A stretch of 64,000 nucleotides of DNA, taken from Alternaria dauci (lineage: Eukaryota > Ascomycota > Dothideomycetes > Pleosporales > Pleosporaceae). The stretch lies in assembly GCF_042100115.1 (NCBI RefSeq), contig NC_091280.1, forward strand, positions 62,001 to 126,000, written 5' to 3'. Of this stretch, positions 1 through 11,404 are shown in pieces; position 1 is the stretch's first letter; each line of letters begins with the position of its first letter. The notes under the pieces were generated by a model, which was not told the origin of the DNA, made no database searches, and saw only the letters and a program-made list of their open reading frames with translations. Made by a program: the position numbers and the translations under genes.

Positions 1-1944
1 GACACATGATGAGTAAAGTCGAATAAGACGTAACCTCTAGTCAATGTGCCGTTGCCGAGCTGAATTGTGCAATGTTTTTCAACGCCAGGCGTGACCTTGT
101 CTTCAGCCTGAACATCTGTGATAATTGTCACTGGCCCTGTCAGGCGGACAAAACTCTCCTTGAGTGCGCCAAAGGGGTCAATGCCGTCGGGAACGCTGCT
201 GCATTCTTCGAGACGAGCGCAGTACTCGACTTCTGGGAGGTCGAGCCAGTGCTCTATCTGTCCGTTCACGGACGCCCAAGACCACGATGGTGCAATCCAT
301 CTATGTCGTCTTCTCGGTGCTCGGGAATCTCCTTCCACGGTTTCTGGCGAACTCGGTTTGACCTTGGGGTGCCATAGAAGGCCATCCACGAAATGCTGTT
401 TCCACAACCCGGCGCAGTACACATCACCAGTAAGTTGCTGAATCTTCTGAACTATGCCGGATATTGCTGGAAAAATGTCGGTCTCGTACGTGACTTGGCG
501 TGCACTATAAGAATTTACGAAGTCGACCCAGAAATCTGCTCTATATCGTTGACTCATATTATGGGTCAAAGATTCTGCGATTGATTCAAATCGTCCGGAG
601 GGGATGGGACCATTGATTTGCTGGTGAATCTCTTCGGTTGCATAAATCTGATCGCATCTCCAGGTCATCTGTTCTTCCTTGAAGCTTAGGACACGGTTGG
701 AAAGAAGGCTTTCTTGAGCAGCCCATGCACGACGATCTAAAGGGTTAGGATGCTAAACCATGTCAATTTCCAATAATCATCAGAACACGTGGTTAATGAC
801 TAACCGTGTATGGAAGCCATCGAGACGGTTGGAGATATACCTCGAATGAGCCCTCATGATCTTCAACGTCTATACAGATTGGGGATCCGACGTTGCGAAG
901 ACCAAGAAACCCTTCTCTGCAGTGCTCTGCTCGTGAAGCAGCTAAGGTCAGGTACGCATTGGAGTAATATCTGCCATGCGTGCAGCTTCCTTTTCCCAGT
1001 CTGCTTTGCAGTCTTGCAATATGCACAGACAATCAATCCAGATGTATCTGAGGCCCATCCATCGCACAATCATAATGGCATCTTGTAAGGTCTTAGGTAG
1101 TGTGTCAAAACTGATAGCGAATTGATGTGCTCGCAAATTGGTCGTAGTGGTGGTCGAGGGTAAGCTAGCGCCCCAGCAGTAGCTCAAGGTCGCATAACGT
1201 CCCGTCTGGCCATGTGAAGTCTGGAGGAGCTTGCAATTTTCTTCCTGGAACAATTCCCGCCATTTACAACACTTGGCAAGCGTTTGTCTCGGCTCAGGTA
1301 GTGCGCCCAAATCCAAGACTCTTGTCGGTAGTGGAACAAGTCTGGTCCTAAGATGAGAGCACTTGGAATGGCTGTTGTTGCATTCGTCTAGCCAGAGTAG
1401 CATTAGGTTCAGTGTGTTAGGGTGAAGTGTCTCCCGGAAAACGACATTCTCGAGTGGGCTCTTCAACGAACTGTCTGCATGATCCAATCAGTTTCTGTGC
1501 ACTCGTTTTCAGGTGTAAAGGTTTACCGATAGTTTTCCGGAGAACGAGTTTTAAATACCAAGTCTTTCTTCCACGGGGGTCGCCTAGGCTAAGGAGTATG
1601 TGAGGATTACAGTGTCGATCGGTACGTAACTTCATCCAAATCATAGGATTCCGCGAAACGGCCGTCTTGGCTTCTTCCCATGCCACGAATTCAATCGTGT
1701 TTCGCATGTACCACTCTTCATCTTTGATACTAAGCAAGACGAGATCGCATAGTCGGCACGTCTTAGCACGAGACACCAACTCTGAAACAGTACATCGTCG
1801 CTTATTCCATGGAAGGTGGTCCGAGAACCTTAGTGATGTTCGTCCGACTGAATTGAACCTGAAACCGTCGTGCACGATCCCTTCTCCATCACGATTGATG
1901 AGTTTTCGAAATGGAATAGATTTACAAACGATACATAGAGACAT
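1..1944 (-). pseudogene. HET-domain (heterokaryon incompatibility) protein, frameshifted, 3' end cut by window edge
   Basis: HET proteins act in fungal non-self recognition. The N-terminus has the usual short Cys pair (LCIVC). The HET core follows: YATLSYCWG, then LPKTLQDAI, GLRYIWIDCLCILQD and DWEKEAARMADI. The block that should follow directly, YSNAYLTLAASRAEHC, is present but in another frame, because the junction near 966-970 lacks one T. Downstream the typical RAWAAQE..LLSNRVL and WIAPSWSWASVNG blocks are open to the window edge. Two 52-nt introns fit: 1475-1526 (phase 1) and 753-804 (phase 0). The start is the ATG at 1944; an upstream exon cannot be excluded. Everything except the single missing base looks intact, so this is a young pseudogene, a nonfunctional allele or a base-call error. 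The family assignment is firm. Confidence 0.85.
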
Positions 1945-2221
1945 AGCTGCGAATGCGATACCCGTAGTATGTGGTGTTCTTCTTCTTCGTTGCAACCTTC
2001 ATAAAGCGGGGTTGCAGCTTTCTCATAAGGTGACGTGCACACTAACTTCATCTAGCGCCCCATACTATCCAATGACAGATGTGGCTTGAAGGATAGTATT
2101 GAACATGTGAAATGCAAAGCAATAAGTAAGAAACTTGTTCTTCATGTCTTGACAGGTCCTAGTACTGTACAGATATGCCGAATGGTAGACTTATGAGCAC
2201 TTTTGGCGATAACCCGACGCA

Positions 2222-3868
2222 TTATCCCAATGACATCAACCCCGCATTCAACCTGCTCAGTCTTGCCCTAACCTCCTTCACCCTGTCTCCTCCCACCTTT
2301 CCCTCCGGTATCTGCTCCAACTCCGCTACATCCCTCGCACCCTCCGCCTCTCTCCTCTTCCTACTATCCTCCTTGTCAAACCTCCTCCTCCACATACCCA
2401 CGTAGTTGACAGCCGCCTGCCTCACCCAGATACACCACCACATATCCCTCGCCCACTGCACGAGTTCGTCATCCGTCGCACCAGCATGCTTTGCGTCCGT
2501 CCACTGCATTTGGAAGTTCTTCTCGCGCGGCGCGGGAGCGAGGGAAAGGACACCGGTGTCGGGGTCGAATAATGTCCAGCGGAAGAGACAGAGTAGCTTG
2601 GCTGAGGGCGACATGTTGGCCGGTGGGGGGGACGGCGTGAATGGGACTGTTGGTGTGCGTGGAAGGGCATCGATATACACTGGTACATCTTCTGACTGAG
2701 TAGGGGAGAGAGCAGTGAAGAACGACGAGATAGGTGAGCAGGGCGGGGTAGATGTGGTGGCGATGGATAAACTCGGTGTGAGTAGTGGGGTTGAAGGTGG
2801 TGTCATCTCGCCGGTTACTACAGATGAGAGTTCGGGAGTGACAAGTTGTTGATGCTTGACGACCATGGTATGTTGAGGGATATCGTTGGTCCATCCATCC
2901 GTGCCGGTTGGTATGGCTTTAGTAATGAGATCTCGTAGTCTCTGCTCCTCGCACTCTTTGGCCCAAGCAGCGCGCTTATTGTAGTATTCCGTGGCGACGT
3001 GAGGAAACATGGTGAAGACTTTCTCGCGGACGGCTGCCCTGATACGGTTATACCATGCATAGAGATCATCGTCGATGCGCTGGCTGGCTTCGTTGAGACA
3101 GTATCCAGGGTAATGCTCGGGTACCCATTCTTTGATGAAAGGCGTCCAATGCGGCGCGCGATCTTCAAGCCGATCATTGTACTTTTCCTCAGCCAATCGT
3201 GCGGCGAAGTGACCTGGGTGGAAAAGCCAAGAGCTAGCAATCTGCTTGTACATCTCGTCCTTGCTCTTGAAGCCAGCATTCAATATCCTCCGATCCAGGC
3301 CCACGATTCGTAGCGCATCTTTCGGGTCCTTGCTGATCCATATCATGCTTCCGGGGAAGTTCGTCTCTTCAATCTCTTCGACGCGGATGTGTATACCTTC
3401 GGGGTCGATGGTAAGGCCGAGTGGCTTTACCATACTTCCGATGATCTTGCTGTTGCTTGCGTAATTGAGCTCGAAGTGGCACCAACGAAACAGCTCGGGC
3501 TTGAAGCAGACCTTGACGTCGATCTGAATGAAGTAATTTTCTTCGCCGTGGGGAGCGTCGATGGCGAAGTACATGCAATCTGGGGTGAGACAGCCGCGGC
3601 GCCCGTGGGTGGTATCAAGAACTTCTTTGATGAGACAAACGGTGCTCTGCCATGGAAAGCTGTCGATGGTGGTGTTGTATGGAGAGTGTAGAGGCTCGCA
3701 GACTAGAAAGTCGACGTCGCCGAAGTCTTGCTTGCCAGGCATTTCAGTTGGCACAACGACTTGGGCGAAGACAGTCTGCAACGCAGCGGTTGCCTGTGCT
3801 TTGACCTTTTCGTAGACAGCTGGAGAGATTCGCGGACAGTACAGTCCTTTGAAGGCATGGCCACCCAT
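2222..3868 (-). CDS. Uncharacterised fungal protein with a nucleotidyltransferase-like motif
   Basis: Single exon, 548 aa, from the ATG of MGGHAFKG; the frame opens further upstream only with non-ATG codons. I do not recognise a named family. Near the N-terminus, GDVDFLV (D51, D53) followed by FIQIDVKV (D117) resembles the Dx[DE]...[DE] metal-binding pattern of the nucleotidyltransferase fold, and the GG at residues 2-3 could play the part of the hG[GS] element. Residues about 190-330 are rich in Trp and acidic or basic residues (HPGHFAARLAEEKYNDR, WTPFIKEWVPEHYPGYCLNE) and look like a folded helical domain. About residues 355-430 form a Ser/Thr/Pro-rich linker, and the C-terminus is charged. 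Catalytic function is inference from three acidic residues only. Confidence 0.75.
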   Translation of the reverse strand: MGGHAFKGLYCPRISPAVYEKVKAQATAALQTVFAQVVVPTEMPGKQDFGDVDFLVCEPLHSPYNTTIDSFPWQSTVCLIKEVLDTTHGRRGCLTPDCMYFAIDAPHGEENYFIQIDVKVCFKPELFRWCHFELNYASNSKIIGSMVKPLGLTIDPEGIHIRVEEIEETNFPGSMIWISKDPKDALRIVGLDRRILNAGFKSKDEMYKQIASSWLFHPGHFAARLAEEKYNDRLEDRAPHWTPFIKEWVPEHYPGYCLNEASQRIDDDLYAWYNRIRAAVREKVFTMFPHVATEYYNKRAAWAKECEEQRLRDLITKAIPTGTDGWTNDIPQHTMVVKHQQLVTPELSSVVTGEMTPPSTPLLTPSLSIATTSTPPCSPISSFFTALSPTQSEDVPVYIDALPRTPTVPFTPSPPPANMSPSAKLLCLFRWTLFDPDTGVLSLAPAPREKNFQMQWTDAKHAGATDDELVQWARDMWWCIWVRQAAVNYVGMWRRRFDKEDSRKRREAEGARDVAELEQIPEGKVGGDRVKEVRARLSRLNAGLMSLG

Positions 3869-4905
3869 CTTGTGCTGTGATCGACGAGATAAGCAGTATT
3901 GGGTGTTGTTCAAACGTGTCGAAGAGGGTAGGAAGACGAAGAATATGAGCGATAGGTGGGATCTTCTTATAGTGATGTATCGTACTAGGCAGTCTCTAGA
4001 CGAAGTAAAGGTGATGGAAACTGAGTGATTTCAGGTGCAAGTAAGAGACACTTGGTCTATGTAGCGAGTGCTTGAAAAATCCCGCAAACAATTGTACCGC
4101 CATCGTGAAAATTGTTTGCTATCTTGCACTTTTATTTGCGGGAGGTCTCTTTCGCGAGCCTCGTTACGTATGAGGCACGTAGATCTCGGAAGTTGTGAGA
4201 GGCTCGTTAATTGTGAGTCCCCGCTATACCATCGTTCAATGGATGGGAACGACGGTACTGTGCTTTCTTTTAGTCATATTTCTACATTAAGTCCAGTAAT
4301 ACCTTTGTTTTGAGTCCAATCATACCTTCACTTTGAGAGTTAGCACGTGTGAGACGAGGTACGCCGAACCGACCTAGAGCTATTTTGTCTTCACTGCGAT
4401 ACGGCAGTCGATGAACCGCGACGGTACGGAAACATCTCTCGCTCCTACCAAGACGAGAAGTAGCCTTTCGTAATTGCGCGTAGTAGAGAGCACATATCCA
4501 GCTTGTATCGCGCAAAGCCTTGGTGTGGCACGACTTTCGTGAACTTGGACATCTCCCAGCCGTACGACTGCCTGCTAGAGCATGTCAAAATGGTGCGCAT
4601 ACTGGCCATATTGCCTACTCTGAACCCAAGAAGATCATTCCACTGCCTTCCATGTTACGTCGACGTCTCTTGATGCCTGCAGTCTCAGGACAAAGTGCGC
4701 CTCGTCGGCAGCCTTTCAGCATGAAGTTCACAGCCACAGCTGCAGCGCATTTATGCGGCGTTGAGGAAACCGTTGGACGAGGCTGTCCCATTTCACCTTC
4801 ACCACGACCGCCCATGCGGCGCAGTAACGCCACAAGCGCTAAACCTGAACACATATCAGCACCACAACCACACTCACCACAGAGACAACGCAACCATCTC
4901 ACACC
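3869..4905. other. Intergenic, divergent promoter region
   Basis: Lies between the starts of two divergent genes. ORFs here are short, overlapping and without recognisable motifs. No repeat or RNA gene seen. Confidence 0.5.
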
Positions 4906-5738
4906 ATGGCAATGGCACGTCTCCAAGCAATTCTCGCCTGTCTCCCTTGCGGCACCACCGAACCCGCCGACGAAACCTACCCCACCGAGAAAGCCGCGCT
5001 CCTCTCCGCCGCTCCATCCAACCCACGCCCTGCCGCCGAGACCGCCAACGATGTCGTCGCAACACTCCTCACCACCTCCCTCATCGGCCCAGCTTTGCAC
5101 ATGCACCTCGACTCTGTCGTCGGCGCAGCAGGCTGGCGCTCCAACATGGCCAAATACGTGCTAGAAAAACTCACGGCCGCGCTCCAAGCGTCGCACGAGA
5201 AACTCGGGCCAACCATCCGCAGCGCGTACCAGCGCGCGTGGGAAGCAGCGCAGAGCATCGAAGGCTTCGTCATCGAGCACCCCGTCATGTGCACCGTCAT
5301 TGCGCTGGGCGTACTTGCTGTCGTTGCGCCGTGGGTGCTCGAAGCGCTCGGTTTTGCAGAGTTGGGGCCAGTTCAAGGTACGTGTATGAATATGCGTTTT
5401 TTGCTTTCATTGCTCCAGTCTCCTGCCCCTCCGTGCTTTCCTTGATTGTGGGTGTTATGCGATGGGAAGGGAAGGAGGAGGCGATGGCGGACAGAAGCGA
5501 GAAGATGTGTACCGCGGAAATTTGGCAAAAGCAAAGGCCACGAGAACCAAAGAACGATAAAACATGTACCTTTTTTTTTCGCGAATGGCGTTCTATATGC
5601 GGTAACTGACGCGACGAACATGCAGGTACCTTCGCTTCCTGGTGGCAGTCGTCCTATGCTGGCCTGGTACCAAAGAACTCGCTATTCTCCTTTTTCCAAC
5701 GTCTGGGAATGGTCAAGTGGCACTGGGTCCTGGTATGA
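4906..5738 (+). CDS. IFI6/IFI27-like (Ifi-6-16 family) small membrane protein
   Basis: Two exons, 4906-5377 and 5626-5738, joined in phase 1 across an intron GTACGT...CATGCAG, giving 194 aa. The start ATG has a good context (ACCATGG). Residues about 127-150 form a hydrophobic segment (TVIALGVLAVVAPWVLEALG). The second exon supplies the aromatic C-terminus (TFASWWQSSYAGLVPKNSLF then FFQRLG), a layout typical of fungal members of this Gly/Ala-rich family. Animal homologues are mitochondrial or ER membrane proteins linked to apoptosis; the role in fungi is not settled. Without splicing the ORF would end in an unrelated tail, which supports the two-exon model. Confidence 0.75.
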
Positions 5739-6515
5739 AAGGGCAAATGGGGCTTGGTTTTTTGTTTCTCTCCGCTGTTACTATTTGCTAGGAGGTTCCT
5801 TCCCGAGAGGATTGATTTTTTCAGGGAAGCGGGGGCAAGAAACCAGATACAGAACGGGTATTGAAGGCGCCGATATAGCTTTGAGGCCGAAAGGATTCGG
5901 TTCATCTCGCGAATCTTGCTTGCATGACTGACATGTGGGCGCCTATATCGTATCGATTCCTTGCCTAAAGTCCTCAGGCCCTATAGTGTTTGTCGCCAGC
6001 CGTCATCGCAATCTCGCAATCTCCTTGACGACGACGTCATAGAAGCTAGTTATGTCATACCCACCTCCAGAACGAACAGACTGCAAAAACACAGTTTCAA
6101 AACAACACAACGGTTCCCGTCCCGCGCCAAAGTCAACAAGTAACAAGGTTGCTCGCGATAATAAAACACAGACATGACTGAAGCGCACCGTGTGTGGCAC
6201 CAAAGGGGAAGCTTTGCGGGGGAGGGCGAGAGAAAAGGCCCGTGTAGATAGGGCCGCGTAACTCGTACGCGCCCACGCTAAGAAGAAAACACACTGTCAA
6301 ACAATAGCCCGTGTTCCCTCCCCCCTAACCGTCCCAACTACAGTAGTAGTCGCGCCAAGTAAGTCCCGCATGTCACGACACCATCACCATCTACCCCACG
6401 CACGACGGCTGTCCGCGGGAGGGGCATAACGCGTCTCATTGGCTGTTTTGGATTTCGGGACGCCTCAACGTCTTTTCCTTGGTTTGTCGTGCTTGTCTAC
6501 GCCATCGCGATCGCT
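5739..6515. other. Intergenic
   Basis: 3' flank of the IFI6-like gene and 5' flank of the RCC1-like gene. No coding, RNA or repeat feature recognised. Confidence 0.5.
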
Positions 6516-7865
6516 ATGCGACAGCGACAGCGACTACATGTCCTTGGAGCCGGAGCGCTGAAACACAACAAGAATAATCATACTGGCCGCCCACCTTGTA
6601 GCGCGCTTGAACCCGTTCTCGACGCACCGTCGATCAGGGTGCTGTGGGCGGCATGGTGCGACGCTGTGATTGCATACCGCAAGAATGGAGATGGAGATGG
6701 AGATGGAGATGGTGGTGAGGAACCATGGCCATGGGTTCTCGAGTACTTTGGCACAGGCCTCACGGCGGCTCAGAAGAAATGTTTGACTGGCGATGACGAT
6801 CTGAAACGCGCAGCTCCTCTTGCAGCGGACGCGGTTTTGTTTGGTACGGCGATGCATGATGGGCTGAGGGGGTATGTCGTCAACAGCGGTAACTGGGACG
6901 CGGACGCGGGCGCGGACGCGGATACTAGTGCTGCCACCACGCGCGCAGAGCAGAAGATCGTCTTATTCGGTACCGACGTCGAGATATCCGACGGCGTACC
7001 AGAAATCCAGACGTTCTTCGCACGCAAAAGCGGGTTGACGGCGGCCACCATCACAGACGTGAAGGTCGATGCCTCGGGCTGCATATCGTTGTACACGGCG
7101 GCGGCGGCGCCTGCATCTACAACGGGAACCAACGATTCAGTTCTGTGCTTTGACAGCTTTTCGCATCTCCGCCAGTATCTTGCTTTTGCTCCTCGACCCG
7201 TCTCGCATGCACTGCAAATAGCATCTCTCCCGTACACACCCACTTCCCCGCCCCAATGTGTCATAAACGCTACGACGTCAACAGCTCTAGACGCCGACAT
7301 GCACGTTTGGACTGCGACCAGAGATCCTAGGTATCCAAAGTGCTTGGGCCGGTCGTATAATGGCGGGCTCGACATGTCTCCCTTGCCTTATTTAGAAGAG
7401 TCATGCATCGTCAAGGTAGCGGCGGGCGGTTACATGAGTGCGGCGGTGAGCTCGGACGGGGAACTGTTTGTCTGGGGTCAGGCGTGTCCTGGAGCAGGTA
7501 AGGAACTAGATGTGCTCAGGGCTAGTGGAGGGGTGGAGGTGGAGGGCACAGGGATTGGTGTTGATGGGGAGCAGGATGAGTTTGTCAAGTGCTTGGATGT
7601 GAGGATCGATGGACAGGAGGCGAGGGTGTATGATGTCGCGGTTGGCCATGGACATATTCTGGTGGCTGTTGAGTTGTGTGGAATGGGAAAGGAGACAAGA
7701 AGCGTTGTGTTTGCAGCGGGAGATAACAGTCAAGGCCAGCTTGGTATTGAAACCGGTAGAGACTTCAAGGAGACTTTCCAAGAAGTCGCATCGTTGCGGA
7801 ACAAGCGGATGGTTCAGTTGAAAGCGGCTGGATGGTCAACATATATCGTATCACTCGAGGAGTAG
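6516..7865 (+). CDS. RCC1/BLIP-II-type beta-propeller protein
   Basis: Single exon, 449 aa from the first in-frame ATG (MRQRQRLHVLGAG). RCC1-type blades are visible: an N-terminal LHVLGAG strand, DMHVWTATRD, VAAGGYMSAAVSSDGELFVWG in the middle, and VFAAGDNSQGQLGIE followed by LKAAGWSTYIVS at the C-terminus. Blades are far apart and degenerate compared with true RCC1, so a Ran exchange role should not be assumed. A GATGGA hexanucleotide repeat encodes an in-frame Asp-Gly run about 50 residues in, and a second low-complexity Asp/Ala run follows at about 6897-6925. Both look like expandable loops between blades. Confidence 0.75.
   Translation: MRQRQRLHVLGAGALKHNKNNHTGRPPCSALEPVLDAPSIRVLWAAWCDAVIAYRKNGDGDGDGDGGEEPWPWVLEYFGTGLTAAQKKCLTGDDDLKRAAPLAADAVLFGTAMHDGLRGYVVNSGNWDADAGADADTSAATTRAEQKIVLFGTDVEISDGVPEIQTFFARKSGLTAATITDVKVDASGCISLYTAAAAPASTTGTNDSVLCFDSFSHLRQYLAFAPRPVSHALQIASLPYTPTSPPQCVINATTSTALDADMHVWTATRDPRYPKCLGRSYNGGLDMSPLPYLEESCIVKVAAGGYMSAAVSSDGELFVWGQACPGAGKELDVLRASGGVEVEGTGIGVDGEQDEFVKCLDVRIDGQEARVYDVAVGHGHILVAVELCGMGKETRSVVFAAGDNSQGQLGIETGRDFKETFQEVASLRNKRMVQLKAAGWSTYIVSLEE
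6687..6714 (+). repeat. In-frame hexanucleotide repeat (GATGGA) coding Asp-Gly
   Basis: About four to five copies of GATGGA inside the RCC1-like gene. The unit is a multiple of three, so copy-number change would lengthen the loop without a frameshift. Confidence 0.8.
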
Positions 7866-7982
7866 CTGTGCAACATCGTATGCTTTGTGTTTTCAAGTAG
7901 ACATCGATTTAAGCATTTTAATACAAGTAAAGAGATTCAACCTGGTATGTCATGTAGGAGGGATATCGGCGCACTGCTCTGC

Positions 7983-9363
7983 TCAGCAAAGGCAGCCACC
8001 ACAACGCGCAGATCCTCCACAACAGTATGCCAGAAATCGCAAACGCGTAGCTGGTCCCTGTTCAACATTGAACGTCGGAGCATCCGCGTCGACCTGTCCA
8101 TCATGAACGCCCGCCGCTGATTCTGGTAGTGGTGGCAGATGTTCGTTGAGCTCAACAGCAATGGCCGTCGTGACCGTGATGGAGCCGGCTCTGCTGTCAT
8201 CTCTCGAAGGCAAACTCACTCTCTGAGGTTTCTGTGAGACTTCATGGGCTCTGGAAGCCAACTTGTTGGATCTGTGCGTGGTGAGGTGGGTGACGCGGCG
8301 TGGAAGGATGCACTCGAACAGAGGACGTAGGTGAGGGCAGCATGCCACAATGACCCCAGTGCTTATCTGGGCGACTGCCCACATCAAAGTGGCGCCTATA
8401 CCATATGTCACGTCGCCTTCGTATGCAACATCAGTCAGCGAGTCGATGCGAAAGCCACCGATGAATATGTTGCTGAGATGGTTAGTCTCGGCGAGTTAAA
8501 AAGTGTAGGTACTGCTCGCACAATAACCCGAAAGCGAACATGAAGGAGACGGCCAACTTGTGTGATCGCCGCAGCCTCAGATGCCAGACAACATAGTGTG
8601 GTGAGCACCAGATCAACGCATCAAGACCCACTCCCAGTATGGCTAGAGATAATACGTAGGGTTTCAACTGGAAGCAATGATCGGGATTCTCCAGAGGCAG
8701 CATGTAGTTGTGTTTCCACGAACGACAGTGAAGCGCGACGACGAGGACAGTCCCAAGTGCCAGGGCAACTGCCGCAACGATGCAAAAGTATGCTGAGTCA
8801 GATTAACAACCGCGTGTGTATCGGAAGTGTGTGATAGTCCGGGGTTAACAATACCACCGTATCGGAGCCAACTGTACATCTTAGTGTATAAGGTTCGGAT
8901 GAAGAAGACGAGGATTGCGCATCGGATGAGGGTGATGCTGACAGCCATGGGAAGCCGAAAGAGCCATAGAATCTGCATGCGTAAGTTCTACGCTGAAAGA
9001 AGACGCACAATCCTACTATCAGCGTCCGCTTGAGGTCTGCCGAGGCAGCTATCATTATGTGCTGACGGGCAACACTAGCAGCCATCGCTTGGTTGCATTA
9101 GCCGTGATATCTGACTGCAGACGGAGCGACTCGCAAACTGTGAACATTGCCACGACCACGTAGAGGAGGAGCTGACCCACATAGTCAGACATGATGCTCG
9201 CTTTCGCTACAAAGCGGGGCAGTACCAGAGCAAGCACGAGGAAAGTATCGTCAATGGTCCATGGCAGCCGCCGTGAGTGCTTTGCGCAGAACCGAGCCAA
9301 GAGGAAAAGCAGAGGTAGCACCGACAGAATAACCAGGCCCGCAATATATTTGCCGAATAGCAT
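7983..9363 (-). CDS. Fungal rhodopsin-domain (PTH11/SAT4-like) integral membrane protein
   Basis: Four exons fit in frame: about 9067 (or 9076)-9363, 8855-8972, 8513-8792 and 7983-8472, giving roughly 385-395 aa. The first exon carries a membrane segment (YIAGLVILSVLPLLFLLARF) and the WTIDDTFLVLALVL motif typical of this family. Further helices are MAVSITLIRCAILVFFIRTL, YFCIVAAVALALGTVLVVAL and LKPYVLSLAILGVGLDALIW. The last conserved block, YGIGATLMWAVAQISTGVIV followed by CCPHLRPLFE, is diagnostic. The cytosolic tail is basic and then Pro/Ser-rich. The donor of intron 1 (GTGTTG or GTCAGC) and of intron 3 (GTACCT or GTGCGA) are each ambiguous without changing phase. Function unknown; some relatives are cell-surface receptors. 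Confidence 0.75.
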
Positions 9364-11404
9364 GGGTGGTCTCGGATCGTGCCGAGTAAGGAGAAAAAAG
9401 AATGTGCGGAGTACTTGGAATCGCTTCAGGATGCAGCCGTGCGCATTACGAGATGGGGTAGAGCGATGCAGAGCGAGATGGGCGAATAGGTCTCGAGATA
9501 GATGGTAGGGTTGTGGTGGCGGGGAGGAAGATGGTGATGGATGGAGATCGAAGATGCAGATGCATATCGGTCATGCAGAGCTACTGCCGTCGAGGGTGGT
9601 GAAACACACGAGAGACAGCAGCAAACGCAAGAGCGGTGTCGATGAGAAAGTGAAGCAGTCCGGGAAGCCGCCGTTGGGGTTGCGAAGATTGAGCATGGAT
9701 GATGAATTGGGTTGCTGGCACCCCTTTGCGGTAGCAGCGGCGACGACAAGGTTCGAGAGCCGGTCCGGGTGTCGCGGATGCCAAGAGGAGTCGCTCGGGA
9801 AAATCCTGGAGTTCCGTGCGCATGAGAATACCATATCCAGGACCATTGATTACCTGATGATGTCAATCATGGCAGAGAAAAAAACATTGCGGTGGTGTTG
9901 ATGCCCGGGTGAGCAGTGCTGTAGACAACCTGACATATCGTGACTGCCCAAGTGGGAAGCGAGGGCCCTGACGGGGTTAGCACGGAGATCAGGGCAGCCA
10001 AAGCTTGAGCAGGCGGCGAGAAAAGCAAATGAGGGGTGCAAGCACCGCGGGCGAGGGTGAAGAGGGTTCAGAGAGGGTTCGTTGAGGTTACCAGTGAATC
10101 GTCGGGTTTCAGGCTGCCCGCCTCAGCCTCCCACTGTGCGGCGTTCTTACGCCATCTTCGGACCTATCGAAGCCCACGCGGCACCGGATATCCGACAACA
10201 GGCACCAGCGCGGAGGTATGACTCTCACGCCCCAGGGAACAAATACAACTTTATCGCGAGTTTCGAGTTTCGAGATGCGAATGCTCTGCTCAGCCTCGGA
10301 CCAGTGTCGCGTCTGGTCGAGTCGGTCCGACCGTGTTCTTTTTTCGGCGTACCTGCTTTAGCACCGAGTATTGACACACTTCGGGCAATTATTGTACGCT
10401 CGCACTGCGCATTGGTTTGGTATGTGCAATTCATACATCACGACGACGCCAAAAAAAAAAAAAAAAAGTTTGTCAGACAACGGCACCCGCAGATGCAGGA
10501 GCCTTCTCCGCTTGCGCGGCCAGCGCTGATCGATCGCACTTGAATCTTAGCTATACCGGCGGCCGTCCACTCAGAACAGATCGCCGGGCCAAAAGCCCAT
10601 TGCTGGCAGGGCTGATCAGGCATTAGAGAAACACCAGAGAAGAGGCAAAAAGCAAGGGTAGCGTCGATCATGATCACCACCACATCACGCAAACAAGCCC
10701 CGTTTGAAGTGGGCACCATAGTTCGCGCAGGCTGTCGCGGCACTGCTGCACAAGGGCGTCCCACGACGCTGACAGGCTGTGGAATTCCTCACCATCAAGC
10801 GCTACAAGACGAACACGTCCATGGCAAAACGGAGAATCCGGTGCTTGTTGCCACGACGGTAGCAGAAGGCGCATGACAGGCCGCTCGCCCTCGGTGCGCT
10901 GATTGGGCCATTGTGCGAAACGCGAGCGGGATCCGGCAGATGGGTGCGCGCCATCCAGGGGTGCAGCATAGTTCATCCTTCCCTCACTGCGCTTTTCCAA
11001 GGCCGTGCCAGACCCACACCCATGTCGGTGCTCCAAGGCTGTAAACGTCATGTGCCCGTCCAGCTGCCTGCCAACTCGTACTTTTCTGCTTGGGACCCAT
11101 AGCACTTCTTGTCGAGCTAGGGCTGCCTGGGGAGTGGGAAGCGAGATGGGCCACTAAAGTCATCCTGACCTGATCCGTCGACCGTTTTTCTGGCTTCAAA
11201 GTAGCCTTGCCATCCGTTTTACACGCGGCAACTTCCCTTTTCCTTTTGCTTCGACGAGCCATCATCGTTACAACTTCCGGAACCCCTTGAGACTGCACTG
11301 CGTATTTAGGGTTCTGCTCTCCCTCTCGACTTGCTCCGCGGCTCCTGTGGCCATGAACTAGCACTACGACCCGCTCTATCCGGACTAATACTAGATACAC
11401 AGCC
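9364..11404. other. Long divergent intergenic region
   Basis: Two kilobases between divergent starts. ORFs on both strands are Arg/Ser/Pro-rich shadows without motifs. A run of 17 A occurs at 10451-10467. No gene supported. Confidence 0.5.
10451..10467 (+). repeat. Poly(A) tract, 17 nt
   Basis: Uninterrupted A17 in the divergent intergenic region; likely a nucleosome-poor promoter tract, or the trace of a retroposed tail. No adjoining retroelement seen. Confidence 0.7.

Noticed and set aside
4520..5609. Long overlapping ORFs in other frames over the IFI6-like gene
   Set aside because: Pro/Arg/Ser-rich translations typical of GC-rich shadow frames; only one frame has a family match and a proper spliced C-terminus.
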